In this document: positions 1 through 13,834 of the stretch, piece after piece
Position numbering within the stretch: position 1 is the first letter of the stretch
Layout of the letters: each line of letters starts with the position of its first letter
Assembly (NCBI GenBank): GCA_014773175.1
Contig: VXCM01000753.1
Span: forward strand, 124,001 to 188,000
DNA from: Lucifuga dentata
Taxonomy: Eukaryota; Chordata; Actinopteri; Ophidiiformes; Bythitidae
Reading direction: 5' to 3'
Length of the DNA stretch: 64,000 bases
The notes under the pieces: model-generated
Database searches by the model: none
The model's input: the letters and a program-made list of their open reading frames with translations, nothing else
What the model was told of the DNA's origin: nothing
Position numbers and translations under genes: made by a program

Positions 1-558
1 AAAACATAAAACTGTATTTCAGTTTTCCTGTTACTTTGCCAAATCCCCGAATCTTTCAAAATCAAATGCTCAGGTGATAGTCCCACTTTAAAATTCCATG
101 TTTCACCTGCTAACACGTACGTTCAAATGTAGAAGGGACTGTCATTCTCAGTACAAGCCATCTTTTCCTGGGACTGTATTCCCTGGCAGAGACATGCATT
201 GTCTTTCATGCTTTATTTAACCGATCCATGTTGGATCGGTTAAATAAAATTACTTCAACAAAAAAATTTAATAGACATCTTGTTTGCTGTGATGGATTAC
301 TTATCTCAAGCACATTTTATGTCTCTACAAGTTGATTTTAATATTTAAAAGGTTTGAGTTCATTCCAGTATTAAACAGGGGTATTAAACTGGAATCAACT
401 GAAACCATTGGCTGTCTGGAAGGTAGGAAAACAATTCTAATATTTACCACTCCTGTAAGCTATTTTGAGAAATGGTTGTCAGTATTGTCAGTAACATACA
501 ATATGTATACAGGCTGTATATTGGGCTCAAACATGTAAGATCACTGGTATTGTCCTTT
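1..558 (+). mobile_element. TTAA-type MITE, copy A, cut by the window edge
   Basis: This is an internal and right-hand part of an interspersed inverted-repeat element; its left end lies outside the window. The first 110 bases match the interior of the copies at 20020 and 32579 (the 'actgtatttcag' and 'atctttcaaaatcaaat' blocks). The right end reads 'gggctcaaacatgtaagatcactggtattgtccttt', the family's terminal repeat, but the terminal TTAA has decayed to TTCA. No transposase frame is present, so the element is non-autonomous. A 17-bp perfect hairpin at 212-248 is present only in this copy. The short open frame at 332-538 is repeat sequence, not a gene. Confidence 0.75.
212..248. repeat. 17-bp perfect inverted repeat (hairpin, 3-nt loop)
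   Basis: The left arm at 212-228 (tttatttaaccgatcca) is the exact reverse complement of the right arm at 232-248, separated by the loop TGT. It lies inside MITE copy A. The corresponding stretches of the copies at 32579 and 57142 do not contain it. Confidence 0.85.
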
Positions 559-2174
559 CAGCAAGGTACATGAGACAGATCTTTAAAAAAAGAAAAAAAT
601 CACCACGTTCCAAAATTTTGTGTGTAGCCGTGGTAGAATGCTGTCTGTTGCTAATTAGAAATGGATGTACATGTGTGCTGTACATGACAGCCAAGTTAAT
701 TATCTTGGGACCAAGGGAGAGCAGCAGGCATTATACCATAGGCCTTGATAAGAGGAATCACATATAGGAGGAAAGTGGCTCTTGAAAATTGGGCGCAGCC
801 ATTTATTGGCAGTTGGTCAAGTTTTCAGTTGTCCCACGAGTCCTAAATGCTTATGCAGTGTGTTGCAGGCTTCTGTTAAATTTTGATGATTAAATGGGCA
901 AATACTTCCTAGATTTGTAAACGGAAAGTGGGGGCTGTTTACTTTATTTATTCATAGTGTGAATATGAATAATTTACTGGTCAGCAGTTTTTACTGTGTG
1001 TGGCAGGCTAAAGGTTTGTGATTTTTACATTTGGCACTTTTCCATTGTATTGACAGCTGCCAGCTTCCATCATTGTTCTTTCTATTTGTTTCCAAAGCAA
1101 TCTGTTGTGATGCAGGTATAATAGGTCATCTTGTGAATTTTGTAAAGCTCTCTCTTTTGTTTTATATTTTTCTTTTACTTGCATGTTTTCCAAAATTATG
1201 GGAAGATTTCCATGTGTCTTTGTCATTGGTTAATAGTCAGACACTACTTGCAGGGTTTACCAATAGTGTCAATAAACTAGATATACTGTATAAACTAGCT
1301 AGCCAATAAGCTAACTGTCATCAGTTGACTGATATTTTGTTTTAGCTTTCGGTACTCCACTGGCTCATGTATTTTCATTTTGAAAAGAAAAAAGGCTTTT
1401 TTTTTTTTTTTTTTTTTCCAGTATCTGAATGTCTATTCATCATTGAAATGTATCTCTGGAGTGCTTTATCAGCCCTGTCTGCTTTCATTCAAAGCATAAA
1501 ATGGCCATTTGATCAGTACACCAGCAAAGCTGATTCCAGAGGACATATACAGATTCCCATGTTCATTCTTAGTTCCATTTATGGGTCTGTTTTGAAAATT
1601 TTGCAATGCTTTAATTTAAAAAAAAACAAAACAAAAAAAAAAACATTGAACCACTTGTCCTTTGCTACAGCACCACTGAAAACAAGCCATTTTACGTACT
1701 GTCTCTTTAAGACCCACTCTTGAAAAGCCTGCTTTGTTCTGATTGGCTGTCAGCAATGTGGCAGATGCTGGCCACTCGCTTGCCTGCTTCTACCTGGTAT
1801 GTGTATCTAATTAGGTTTGTTACATGATGAAGTCAACATGCTATGAAAGTAAAGCATGAGTCAAATACAACCGTTTCAGAGAAACTTAGGTTTGTCTTAC
1901 CAGATGCATTTCGATAGGCAATACTTAGCACATATCCCCTCTTATATTACACTATGAAAATGAGGGAAACTAAGACAAAGCAAATGTCCCCATTAACTGG
2001 TAGCGCTTATAACCAAGGATTTACACAGATGCAGTTATATGCCAACAAAACCACTGATAACAAATCTATACAATTGAAACACAAAACAAATGTCCAGTGA
2101 CATGGAGATTTAACCCACTGAGACAATGTGGATTGTCAAGCCATGTCTGCCAGTCTATACTGTCAACCACTCTT
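559..2174. other. Non-coding stretch, nothing identified
   Basis: AT-rich DNA with a 21-base T run at 1397-1417 and an A-rich run near 1618-1644. Short open frames on both strands (up to 118 codons) run through the homopolymers and lack any recognisable domain. No RNA gene or element was recognised. Confidence 0.6.
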
Positions 2175-2790
2175 TTAAAGGACCATCTTTTCTTTTCAGC
2201 AGCCATTTTGCATGTTTGAGTCTAATATATTCAATTTTCATACACGTGGCATTACTGACAATCATTTCCCAAAGCATACTACTGGAATGGTGTTGATCTT
2301 TAATAGTTAATTTTTTTTTCCCCTACCTTCCATATTGGTTTCATTTCATTCTGGTACACTATTAAAATCAACTTGTTGACTTGTTGATACTTGAAACTTT
2401 CTTGGGATAGGTAATCCATCATTGTGAACAAGATGTGTATTCAGGTCTTTTTTTTTTTTTTTTTTTTTTAAGTTATGTAATTTTAGTGTTTAAGCACAAT
2501 AAAAAGCACAGAGTGAATGTATGTCTCCACTGGGGAGTATAGTCCCAAAAGAAGACCTGCGTTTATCAAAAACTTTAAATGACCATGACTATCAGCAAGT
2601 GAAACATCAGTTTTTAAGGTGGGGTGTATCACTTGAATATTTGATTTTGACAGATTAGGAGATTTTGCAAAATATCAGGAAAGCTGAAATACGGTTTTAT
2701 CCTTTGTGAAGTGGTTATCAGTAACATAACACACATGAAAATTGAATTTATTAGGCTGAAACATGCAAAATGGCTGGTATGGTTCTATAA
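2175..2790 (-). mobile_element. TTAA-type MITE, copy B, near full length
   Basis: This copy is in the opposite orientation to copy A. The left end begins TTAAAGGACCAT, has a short unrelated insertion, then 'cattttgcatgtttgag'. The right end is the inverted counterpart, closing 'ggctggtatggttctataa', with the expected TTAA mutated to ATAA. At about 616 bases it is the longest intact copy once assembly duplications in copy F are discounted. The interior carries a 22-base T run at 2448-2469. The open frame at 2675-2926 on the minus strand is simply the terminal repeat. Confidence 0.8.
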
Positions 2791-5700
2791 GGTAGGACTG
2801 TGTTAAAGCCAGGACAGAAATACTCCAGTCTGGTTTAAACTCAGGATCTAATTGTAGTGAGGAGATGTGCTGCATCAAATTCAGGATATCACAAAAAGCT
2901 CTATATATAGAAATGACAAAACACATGTTCTTATTCGGACAAAATGTACAACTTTTAATAATGAGAAATACAGCACATTTTCAAGAAATCCACCATATGT
3001 CAAAAACCTTCAGCTGCTCCACTTATGTGGCATAACAATTATGCTGAACTTAACCTACTGCTGCTTTTTTACAAATGACATTTTGAATTTGTGCAAACAG
3101 ATGGACGTGCATACAGACACCAAACTCCTTCCTTCTCTTTTTCCTCAGCGTCTTCTCTCCTCTACTCAGTCAAGGTCAATTGAGTTCTCCAGTCTGTTAT
3201 CAGTGTGGTATTTGATGGAAAAGTGGAGATAACAGAGTCGTGAGCAAAGATGGAAGGAAACAGGAGATCAGAAAATGAAGGTGTTCAAATTATTATCGCA
3301 CATTGTCCTCATCACATTAAATAAATTTTAAATATCTATCTAATTTTCTATCTGTTTTATGTTTGATCGAGTGGAAGATTTGTTTCTATTTTACAAAATT
3401 CAGATAGCTTTAAATAGTGACAGATCCATGGATGCCAGTGAGGGTCAATCTGATGACATATTGTCAGATGCCAATGTTGTCAAGTTTAAGAGGTAAAAAT
3501 TGAGCATCAATAATTATTACAAATGTGTTACTATCCCATAGAAATAAGACTTTTTGGCACAACAAGCAAAGGAATAATATTGTCTGTTGAGCTCCAGAAT
3601 TGGTGCATTTTGTTAGAGAAAAATTGTACAGTACTGTAGATGATGGAGATGTTGGCTGTCATTTTAGAAGCACCACAGTACACTGTACAGACACACACAT
3701 ATACACACACTGCAGTCAGGTCCTCCCTCAGTCCATGGCATCATCACTAAAAAGTACCGACAACACTTTGACGACCTCGATCTAACCGGGCCTTTTCCCA
3801 TCAAGGGACGATTATGTGACTACCCCCAAGTTACTGGCAATAAAAGAAATGTCTCTCTTTTTTTATTGCATCTCCCAATCGTGAACAATGGAACGTTTGC
3901 CTCTAAGCTATTTATTCTGCCTCTGATGTATGATTAGCACAGGGTAAATCAATACCATGTTGGGTGATCTTAACAGAAAAGTACTGTGATTCCCCCTTCG
4001 TCACTGGGCCGAGCGCTGATATTTGTCTGTCAGCAGTGACATGCTATCTCTGGCAGGGGCAATGGGGCCAAAACACAGGTATTGATCCTGTCAACATTGA
4101 TGGCCCTAATGGCATGGAAGATGAGTGAAACTGCCTGGAAATGTAATGCACTGTATGGGATGACCTCGCTAACCAGCGGAAGGAACACAATGTTTGTCTG
4201 CTTTATTTGTGAGTTATACGGAGGGTCCACAGAGAAGACTGCAAAGTGAGACAGTGAATACGCTAACAAGAGTAAACATGAATGATCCTGAATTAAAGAG
4301 AAGCTTTTCCAGCATTGGTCAGCAAACAATAACAACAAACACTGCGCTTCTATGCACATAGGTTGTAGGACTACAGAGCATTTAATAAGACTTCAGAGTT
4401 TTCTTTGGATTTCATTTTTTTTAAATATACTGTAGAAACATATACATTAGCATAGAATAGAATATTCATAGAATAAACTAATGCCACATCATAGCATTTT
4501 ATAGCCAAGGCTAATTTGCAAAGTTTGTCCCTAGTTGGACTTTTTCAGAAATACTTAGCCTACAGTATAATAAAATGTTAAAATACACATAAGGCAGTCC
4601 ATGGTGCATTAACAAAAATCTTGGCTGTTTGTGATTTTTGTGTCGATCTGGCTTGTAGCATTTGTTTTCATTATTTTTAACGCCTATTCTGAAAAAAAAA
4701 AGCAAAATAACCACTATATTTGAATAACTTCTCATGAATGTGGCTGTATGTTTTGTGTGCTCGTCTCCTGAGACCAACATGTACAGTACTGACATACCAT
4801 TACATGTGTTGTGCTTTACGATGAGGGATGTCATCTGTGATTGTGACATTTCTATACTTTATGCCACGTAGAAGCTGATCCTTATGTCACTTACACACCA
4901 TATGACTTTCAAATTCACATTGCTCTACTACTCACAATACACAACTTTCTGTCTTGTAATCTGGTATCTTGAAGTCATTGTGGTTTGCAAACTTTAAGAC
5001 TGATCAGAGATAGGAGGCCGAAAGTGACTTATCTTTCACCAGGAGAAATTCCCTGTGAGTCTGTCATGAAAATAAACATCAGAAATGACATAGCAAATGA
5101 TGCATGACAGGATTTCCTCCTCCACAAGAAGGAGAAGGAGTGCGATTCAAGTTGTTTGTGTGCTGACTTGCAATGAAAAAACAAGGAAGAAAAATAAAAG
5201 AATTTGGAGCCAAGTTGGCTGATGTTTTGTTGACTCCTCCCCCTTCTTTTGCCACATCCAGTGTCTTACGCTCTCATTGGCTGTAGCTCGCACTGCTGTC
5301 ATTCACAACACATTTCACACTAAAGGATTTGAACTCCTGGACAGATATTTACCCTGCTAGATATCTGTGATGCAACAGGACACATCTTAAAGCTCATCTT
5401 AGTGAATACATAGAGATTATGGGAGGGCTTTTGTCTGTGATTTCCAAAAATGTTGGTGAATGAAAACACACACACGCACACACACACAGATCACCATCTA
5501 TCACCATCTATCAACACACATGCATACTTCAGTAATATTGTAAAGTCCACCTAAGCAGTAAATCCACTAGGTTGGCGGAAGCTGGGAGAAAAAAATGAAA
5601 AGTGGGGGTGCCATGAGCACGACCTGCCTTCTGGAGCACTTACACTTTAGTGTAAGGAGCTAAAATCCAACACAGAAGGCTCTGATTACTTTAAAAAAGT

Positions 5701-6131
5701 TGAGTTGATGACCATAAACTTAATTGTATTCTTGTGTGAGTGCTTGTGTGTTGAAGGGAGAATAAGTTTGGTGTCTTGAGGGTAGTACATATGTTAGAGC
5801 TTGCAGTATGTGTGTAATTGTTTGTGCGCGTGTGTGTCTTCAGTGCTTCTGGCTCAGTTTTCTTAGATCTTTTCTAGTTTATTTCCCTTCTTGATTGGGT
5901 TTCAGGGATGTGCTGGGGGCTATACAGACAGAACTTATGAGGAAGAACATTTTGGAATTATCACTCAGCATAAGTAGCAAAATAGCCAACAGATGGGCTT
6001 GCCAAAGTTCTAATAGCATGAAAAATCATGTAGAGGGGTTGATGTTCACACAGATCGTTTGCTAGAACTTTTGTACACAAATGCAAATCAGGCATTTTTA
6101 AGGTTTGAAGGTAAAATTTTTGGGTCAGAAT
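2791..6131. other. Non-coding stretch with one (AC)n microsatellite
   Basis: Contains an imperfect (AC)n at 5466-5488 followed by a short tandem of 'accatctatc' units. The block around 5230-5400 ('ctcattggctgtagctcgcactgctgtcattcac') has the feel of an old interspersed repeat, but I cannot name it. Open frames of up to 121 codons here show no domain. Confidence 0.55.
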
Positions 6132-6640
6132 CAGAGGTGGTATCAAATAATTGTTGTGCAAGTCACAAGTAAATCACAAGTCTTAGCACTCAAGTGTCGA
6201 GTCAAGTCACCCTTCAAGACAAGAAAGTCATAAGTCAAGTTACAAGCCAAGAATGACAAGTCCAAGCCAAGTTGCAAGTTCTTAACTCAGTTCTGAACAA
6301 GTCATAATGCACTTTATACTAAATTGAATGCCAATTTGAATCATCAGTTTATATAACAATTATAATTTTCTGATAAACATTATAACATGATGAAAATACA
6401 CACAAGTATGATTATAAAAACTTAACATTTGTACAATTATGTGATGTTTAATCTTTGGTTTGAGGATGGTAGTCAAGTCTTTCTGAGCCAAAAGTGCTCT
6501 AGTTCAATTGAAGTCACAAGTCAGTGGTGTCAGAGTTGAGTAGCAAGTCTTTTTTGATTATGACAAACTGAGCCTCAAGTCAACAAGTTTGTAACTTGAG
6601 TCTAAATCAAATCTAAGTCACACAACTCAAGTCTAAAACT
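6132..6640 (+). mobile_element. Degenerate hAT-like non-autonomous element rich in CAAGTC
   Basis: The left edge reads CAGAGGTGG, a typical hAT-type terminus. Both subterminal regions are packed with AAGTC or CAAGTC words (at least a dozen between 6155 and 6640), with an AT-rich unrelated core at about 6310-6450. Dense short subterminal repeats around a non-coding core are characteristic of hAT-type elements, and a repeat of this kind is common in teleost genomes (from memory). The right terminus is not clear and I see no target-site duplication, so the right boundary is approximate. No transposase remains. Confidence 0.6.
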
Positions 6641-9600
6641 ATGGTGAATATTATAGTGAGATCAGTGGAGGGATCCAAAGAGTTCATTCATCTGAAGCTT
6701 TGTGCCTTTATGTCAATGAAGTTGCAGATAGTGAACAGTTTTATTTCCTAAACATTATGAGGTGAGTCATCTCACTATGTCTAAATTTTATATGTTGGAC
6801 AAATAACAATTTTCAAATTCATTGTCATTATCATGCCCAGTTATTATCCTGCACATTACAGTTTATATTACCTTATAGTCATAGTCTTGTTGTCATCACA
6901 TTAGTCATTACAGCTCCTCAAGTTTTCAAAGAAAGGCATGACTGAGGTTAAGCTACAGTTCATACAAAAGCACAATGCCATCAGATATGTCAGTCATGGA
7001 CAGCTGGAAAAGGCATATACACACAGACACACACACTAAGATGTGCCAACACATACTCTGAGTGCTTCTGGATAGAAACAGAGAGTGACAGTGATAGAAT
7101 TTACTGTGATGGTATCAGCAAAGCAGCCATCACAGCTTTGGCAGATTGGAAGCCATCATGACCCATCTCCCCTCCTCTGATCAGCGTTCATCCTGACATC
7201 AGCCCGCGATGTTAACTCCAGGCCTTGAAAGGGGGCTATGAACCATGATCAGTGATATCAAGCCACCAGAAATAGAAATCCATTTTCCTGCCTTGGGGAA
7301 GAGGGGGTGAATAAATATCAGTGGCCTCTTGGTTTGGTCTGGTTGGGTCTTGGTTGGGTGTCTGTCTTTTTCTGCTTCACCATACTGAGCCCCTCAGCTG
7401 TTTTTCTCTCTCCTCTTGTTCTGAAGGTTAAAGGATTAGGGGCTGTGTTTTCAGACCGGATTGCTGTCCTGGCATGGATTTAGATTTTGGCCACACACTG
7501 GAAACTAGAGCTCTAACACACACGCAGGTGCACATTTGTACATGCACACATTCTCATACCCACACACACAGACCACCAGCACCACCGCTGAGCAGGAGGT
7601 TGTGGGGATTAACAGGAAATACCACAAGATGGTGGCTAAAGCACTTTTTAAATTTTTTTCCCTTTTCTTTATGGAGCTAAATAACAAAATGAAAACAAAC
7701 CAGAGGTGGTTGTATAAAATTATTTTTTTACCCCTCCCCCTTCTCCACCCTTCCATCCTCCTTCCTTCCTCTGGTTCTTCCTCCAGTCCTGTCTAAACAT
7801 GCTGACCAAGCATGTAGCGACATTTCCAAAAGCAAAAAGCTATTAAATATAAACACGGTGTGTGTGTTTCTTTTTTCTGATCTTTCTCCTTTCATTTGAT
7901 TCTTTCCAGTTTTGGTTATAAACTTATGAGATTCCCGTATGGCCAAGCAAAGTTGTGATGAATTATTGATCGAGAGAACAGCCTCATCAAAGCACCATGT
8001 TGTACACGTACTTGGCAGTTCTTAACACTGAATTTACAAAGAAACAACACTAATGTGCTCATGTCATCCAAACCTGTTACAAATCAGGGTGAGTCAGTGG
8101 ACTCTTTGCTTGAAAAAAATGTCCAGGTACTGACAGAACTGACCTGAAAGCATCAATGAGTACAGGGGAGAAAGTGCATCTGTGTGTATGACTGTGTTTG
8201 GGGTTTGCATGGGGGAACATAGCTACACCAGACTTTAAAAAATGTATGAAGAACACAGCCTTTTTCTTTCTCAACACAGAGAAAGAGAGCAAACAGTTCC
8301 CAGAATGCCAGGGGAAAACACAGTTCAAATAGTGTGAGGGCGAAGGGAGCAGATCAGAGAGAAAGCTGTTTGCAGCTCAGGCCTACAAGGCAATTCTCCC
8401 CCGACTCCCAGGTGAGAGAGTTCAAAGAGAAATGAACCTGAGGTACCAATTTGATGAGTTTTGTTCAATAGATGGCAGAGTGCCTGGAGATTTTACCCCG
8501 AGTGCACTGGAGCCAGGGCCAGTAAACAAAATTACTTAAGAATGGTTACATATTCGCTCTCTGTCTTCCTTCATGCTTGAAGGAGACAGACTCTTTGTCT
8601 TTGCTCTGCTCAACTTACGTTCCGTGTGAGTGCAGATAGATAAAGCACAGGCGACATGTACGATATCGTCTTCATCTTGACAACTTACAGATCTTTTTCA
8701 CTCACGTGAAGCACCGACAGTGAAATTTAATCAAAATAGTTTTAGCTTTGGAAGGCTAAGACCAAAACTTAAAAAAACCAAAAAATTTATTTTCAGTCCA
8801 ACTTAAATGCTTTACCGCTTTGTGAGTATAATTTTTTTTTAAATCATCTGAGTTTTTTTTTTTTTTTTTTTTTTTTGTAGCTATGTTGATTTTCATAATG
8901 CAATGCTGATTTATGTGCAGACAGTTGTAAATAACTTTTCATACTCCCTATCTGGTCTTCAGTACACATACCTGCAGACAGGAGTTCTGCTGGTTTGAGT
9001 AATTGCAGCAATGAATATTCCACAGCACAGATAACACACTGTTATTTCAAACCCCACAGACACAGAAGTTTCATCATAACCCTCATGATAAAACTGACTG
9101 TGACATACATCGCAGACACCTCTTGCCAATTTTACAATATACCCTTCCGCACTAAACGGCAAAATGAATTCCCACACAGACTCCCTCTATCCATATCACC
9201 CCCTTGGAACAATTCATTAATTCACCCAGATCACAATCCACACAGATTCAATTATTCCTGAAACCATAACTGTAATACAGAGCAATGACAGGGCTATATA
9301 TTCAAACCAATATTTATTTGTAATAATGCCAGGGCTCTCTATCAAAGCCCCAGCAGACAGGAGGAAAAGGCACCAAGTGGAAGCAGGACACAGCCTATAG
9401 AAAGGCTCTGCTGATTTATTAATTCTTACCCATTTAAAACTCAATTTTTTCCCCATGCGTTCAGTCTGCATAATGCTTTACTATATATGTGTATTTTAGT
9501 GTGAATCAGTATTGATTAAATACAAAATATCTTCCTCTCTTTTTTGTACGCATATTTCAGCATACCCACCTAAAATTCCACACAGAGCTCAAGTTGTGAG

Positions 9601-12600
9601 GTTTTTATTGCTTATGTTTAAATATTTTCATGAAGCCTTCTGCACATTGGTGATGCTTGAGAGGCTGGCGCTGAGTTGGTCGTATTTTTTATCATTCACT
9701 GTGAAGGGGAGAAGGAAAAAAAGCTAAGTGGTTGTGAATTAAGAGTGAAAGTGAGTGAATGCCTCAGAGACTTGAGATGTAGAATTCAGATGTATGGTAA
9801 CAGATGGCAAACCACACAGAAATCAAATATAGTTTTCATTTTTCTTTGATTTTGCATTCATAATATCAGATGCAAATGGAACCCATGCTACAGAATAGAT
9901 GGTCTCGGAAACAAAGACAAACACCGCTTGAAGTCTGCTTCCCCCAGTACCACTTTTTGTGAAAATGAGCATTGCAGATTGCTTCACCTGTTTGTGTTCG
10001 GCACATTCGTTTCTGGGAACTGGAAACTACAGAGGAGCAGACTCCAAACAATCATCTGTCAAACATAGAGAAAGTCTGGAAAAAAGCCATCATTGTTTAC
10101 ACTTGACCATGAGCACACATGAAGAGTGTGCACACAGAAAAAAAATCCCTGAACACACACATATGCATGCACATGCGAGGTGATGCCACTTAAGTATAAC
10201 TCCTCTCCGAGTTGTTTGATTCTAATTGCAGTGTGTCTGAAAAGCCAGATCCTAGCACCACAAATCTGTTTTCACAGTGAGAGAAATTAATTCTCATCGT
10301 GTGGCTGTTGTAATGTCACAGATGAGAACCGCCTTGACCCGAGCTTGAACTCATCAGTTGAAATGAAGTTGTTCACTGAGCTGTAGAAGACAAACCATAG
10401 TTGCTTCGGATTAATCAACCCTATCAGACTGCACACAATAGAGAGCTTCTGCTGGAAATGGCTTCCACACACTTCCACTTTGACCTCAGGAAATGTTGGA
10501 TTGTCAGGACTGTACATGAGTAAAGACCAAGATGATGATGTATGTATGATATAGTAAATTATATTGGGACTTAAATTAGATGTCTCATTGATGCCTGGTT
10601 GTTGATTGGTGTGCTTGTCTGTGTGTTTTATGAAGCGCCTTTTGGTATTTCCCTGCCTTCATCATTCCTCTTGGTTATTCTGTCAGTATGAGTGTATTAT
10701 GTTGGTGCATTTTTACAATGCTATTACAGCTCTGGCTTTGTTATGATTTCCGTATGATTTCTATGCGATGCCATATGTGGCACAGCTGTTGTAGGGTGCA
10801 ACCATGCAAAAATACTGTAAGATTTTATGTGGTGCTACATTCCAGATGTCCTTGAAAAACACGATAAAAGGAGGCAGAGAAGACAAGTTGGTTTTGGAAA
10901 GAGTTGTCATAGTGGAGTTAGTCTGTCTGGTTATTTATCAGTCTGCACTGAATTGGAATTGCTTACAGTCAAGCCAAATGGTGTCATTTTCGATAGAGAT
11001 ATTAAGACCATATTGCAAGTGTTTGGAGGCCACTCAAAAAGGAGCTTTTGACAAGCTAAACAAACAATGCTTGTGCTACATCAAAAGGATGAGTTGTGAT
11101 GTTTCACGTTCTCAGATGACCGAATTCTGAATTTTCATGAGGCTGTTTTCAACACTTGTGACTTTGTAAAGTTTAAAAAAAAAAAAAAAAGTCTTTGGTT
11201 GTGAAATCAGTTGAGTCCATCAAAGCTTGCAAAGCAGATGTACTTTGCCTAACTTGTGTTTTACCCTTGTGTACTTTTCCTACAGTAAACCAAACTTGAA
11301 TCATTTGCCTTATGTACCATGTCGTTTGCAGTATGTGTATGTAAGTCGCTGTAGCTAACATAGGCTGTGATGGGGCTTCAGAGTCTAGATACTAAAAGCT
11401 ATACATTATGTAGCTGTCAGTGGATGTTGATTTGTCAGAGTCTTTAGAATTTCCTGGATATTGAAACTAGAAGTTTTTTGCTTTTGTATGAAACTTTGAT
11501 AGGCAGAAGAGAATGGAATATGATCCCATTATTTTCTGGCTTTGCACAAGCCTGACCATATGATTTACTCACCGCCTTACAAACACAGAAAGAGGAAGTG
11601 CGAGAAAAAGAAAACGAAAGTGAGAGGCAGCCTGCATTTGCACACATTAGAGTTTGCAAGACTAATGTTTTGGAAAACAAGAATAGGGAGAAGCAGAATG
11701 CTGCAAATGACTCTGTGTGACTGGATTTGGGTTGAAAAGGATATGTACGCTTCTGAGTGAAGGTTGCCAGTGATATATCCAACTGGAAATTTTTAATCTC
11801 ACAGCTGAAAACTTTAAATACAAAAGCTTCTCTTCAGGATCACTCACTCTGCCTCTTCAGAATACAGCTTACAGTCTAAAATGATTACTCCTCCCAGCTT
11901 ATACTGATGTATGTGTAAACTTAGACAACAAGAATTGCCCTTAAATGGTTCTTAAACATATTAATCAATATTGAATGTGAAAAGATGTATTTCCCCAGTT
12001 ATTTATATTAATTGGTCTTTTGGTCCATTTATTGTGGTTTTCATATCTTTCATTTACAGCGTCAGTTAAAAATACTGTCCACTCTTAAAAAAATCAGCTG
12101 TGGAACATTTCCCCATTAAAAGAAACAATCAGTAATCATTGGTTAAGGATGCATGCTGTTGGATTGTTGTTTTCCAAAGCTACTGGGGCGACGTACAACA
12201 CAGAGAGCACATCCCATCTCCATCCAGCTCTAAATCTCTCTCAGTGTTTGTCATACACACCATTGTTGAACTACTTACAGAGACTGAAGATTATCTCCCC
12301 CTCACTGGGCAGCATATGTTTACAGCAGAATCTCACATGTATAATTCATTGGGAAAATAAATTGTCAAGACTTTAAAGAACACAATGCATTTTGTACCGG
12401 GCAACATTTTGCTTTTTACCCTCCAAATTATTTATTGTTTCCTCTACTCCCTCGGGCCTCGGCCTGACCTTCAGCAACTTCTAATTGGCTCTGTTGCCAC
12501 ACTGCTCTCTGTGTTTACCACGTTCACTGCCTCTGTTGTTTAGTGCAACACAGCCTAACAAACTGCTGCAGTCTTGTCTATAAATACTGGAATAGAAAAT

Positions 12601-13573
12601 CCAGAAATACACCTTAAAATAGATATTTTTGCCTCTCTCACTTTATTATCAACTGAGGTGTTACCTCACTTAGGACATTGCTAATAGTCTTATGAAATGG
12701 AGTATGTACAGGCTTTTTGACATAGAGGAGGCAACTTGACTCAATTAAATTTAGTTCTCTGAAAAAGATCATCTACAACAATTAGACAATTACAACTAAG
12801 AACATCTACATTATACTTTACATTATACATTATACTTCATTATACTAGGATTATGCTTATAAGAATAGCAACTCAGTTAACTGCAATTGCCCTAGGTGCA
12901 GAAAGTAAGTAATGATGGTTAAGAACAGCAGACCAACAGAGTGTGTTGTTACCAAATGAGGATATTTTTTAATGTTCATTTTTGTAATCAGTAGTCTGTT
13001 CTGTAGATTCATGCAAAACTGTGTAGAAGGTGGGTAGGTGGGTGTCAATATGAGCTTGATCCCACAGTGCATGGGTCAGTAGTAATTAGGCAGAAGGGCA
13101 GACACTTTTCCTCCCATAGAGACAGTGTTGCTATGTGCTGAAAACGAAATTATCATAGAAAGACTCCAGAATTATTTTATTTCACAGCAACTATTGTACA
13201 TTCAAATCCAGACTCCAGCACACCCAGAATGAATGTCCATGTTTGACCAAGTTAACAGCTATTTTCTCTGCCCAGCATTTATTGTACCCAACCAAATCAT
13301 ACAAAATATCAAATAAAACAATGAACAAAAAACTTGAGGATAATACCAAATGAAATAGTTTCAAACTTTAACTGTACCAAAAGAAAGTTGTAAAGTCGAG
13401 TCACAAAGAGTTTATAAAGACGGCCACATTATTGTTAAGATGATATTCACTGTATTTAGTGTCTAATGCAAGTCATGCACAAGTAAATTATTGCATTAAC
13501 AAATAATACACATAACCTGCAAATTACATATACCTTTTTTGATGAATTCAACTTAAACACAACTGATCCAGTG

Positions 13574-13575
<2 letters not shown>
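6641..13575. other. Non-coding stretch, simple repeats only
   Basis: Contains (AC)-rich patches near 7018-7036 and 7518-7570, a 24-base T run at 8853-8876, a 16-base A run at 11175-11190, and a small 'cattatactt' tandem at about 12808-12848. Open frames of up to 112 codons (for example 11444-11782 minus) have no recognisable motif and overlap frames on the other strand. No exon could be supported. Confidence 0.55.
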
Positions 13576-13617
<42 letters not shown>

Positions 13618-13636
13618 TTTNTTTTTTTTTTTTTTT
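13576..13636. repeat. (TA)n tract running into a T run with an embedded N
   Basis: About 34 bases of TA dinucleotides (13576-13609) continue into a T run interrupted by a single N at 13621. The N probably marks an unresolved join between two reads or contigs. Confidence 0.85.
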
Positions 13637-13756
13637 AAATAACACAATGGTGATCCAGGGTCAGTTTTCCAGATGTCAGTACATTATTGACATGGTGAAC
13701 ATAAGAGGAAATATCAGGCTGGTTCCAAATCAGTTCCATACCATGTCACAATTATG

Positions 13757-13789
13757 AAAAAAAAAAAAAAAGNAAAAAAAAAAAAAAAA
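13757..13789. repeat. Duplicated A run around a single N
   Basis: A run of 15 A plus G, then N at 13773, then 16 A. The same A-run-plus-G end occurs on both sides, a short version of the N-flanked duplications seen elsewhere in the window. Confidence 0.8.
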
Positions 13790-13834
13790 GTGTCAAAATT
13801 TGGATTTTATCATACAGTATGATAATTATCGGGG

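Noticed and set aside
5466..5520. Possible CRISPR-like or satellite array
   Set aside because: This is an (AC)n with a short ten-base tandem; there are no regular spacers, and the window is vertebrate.
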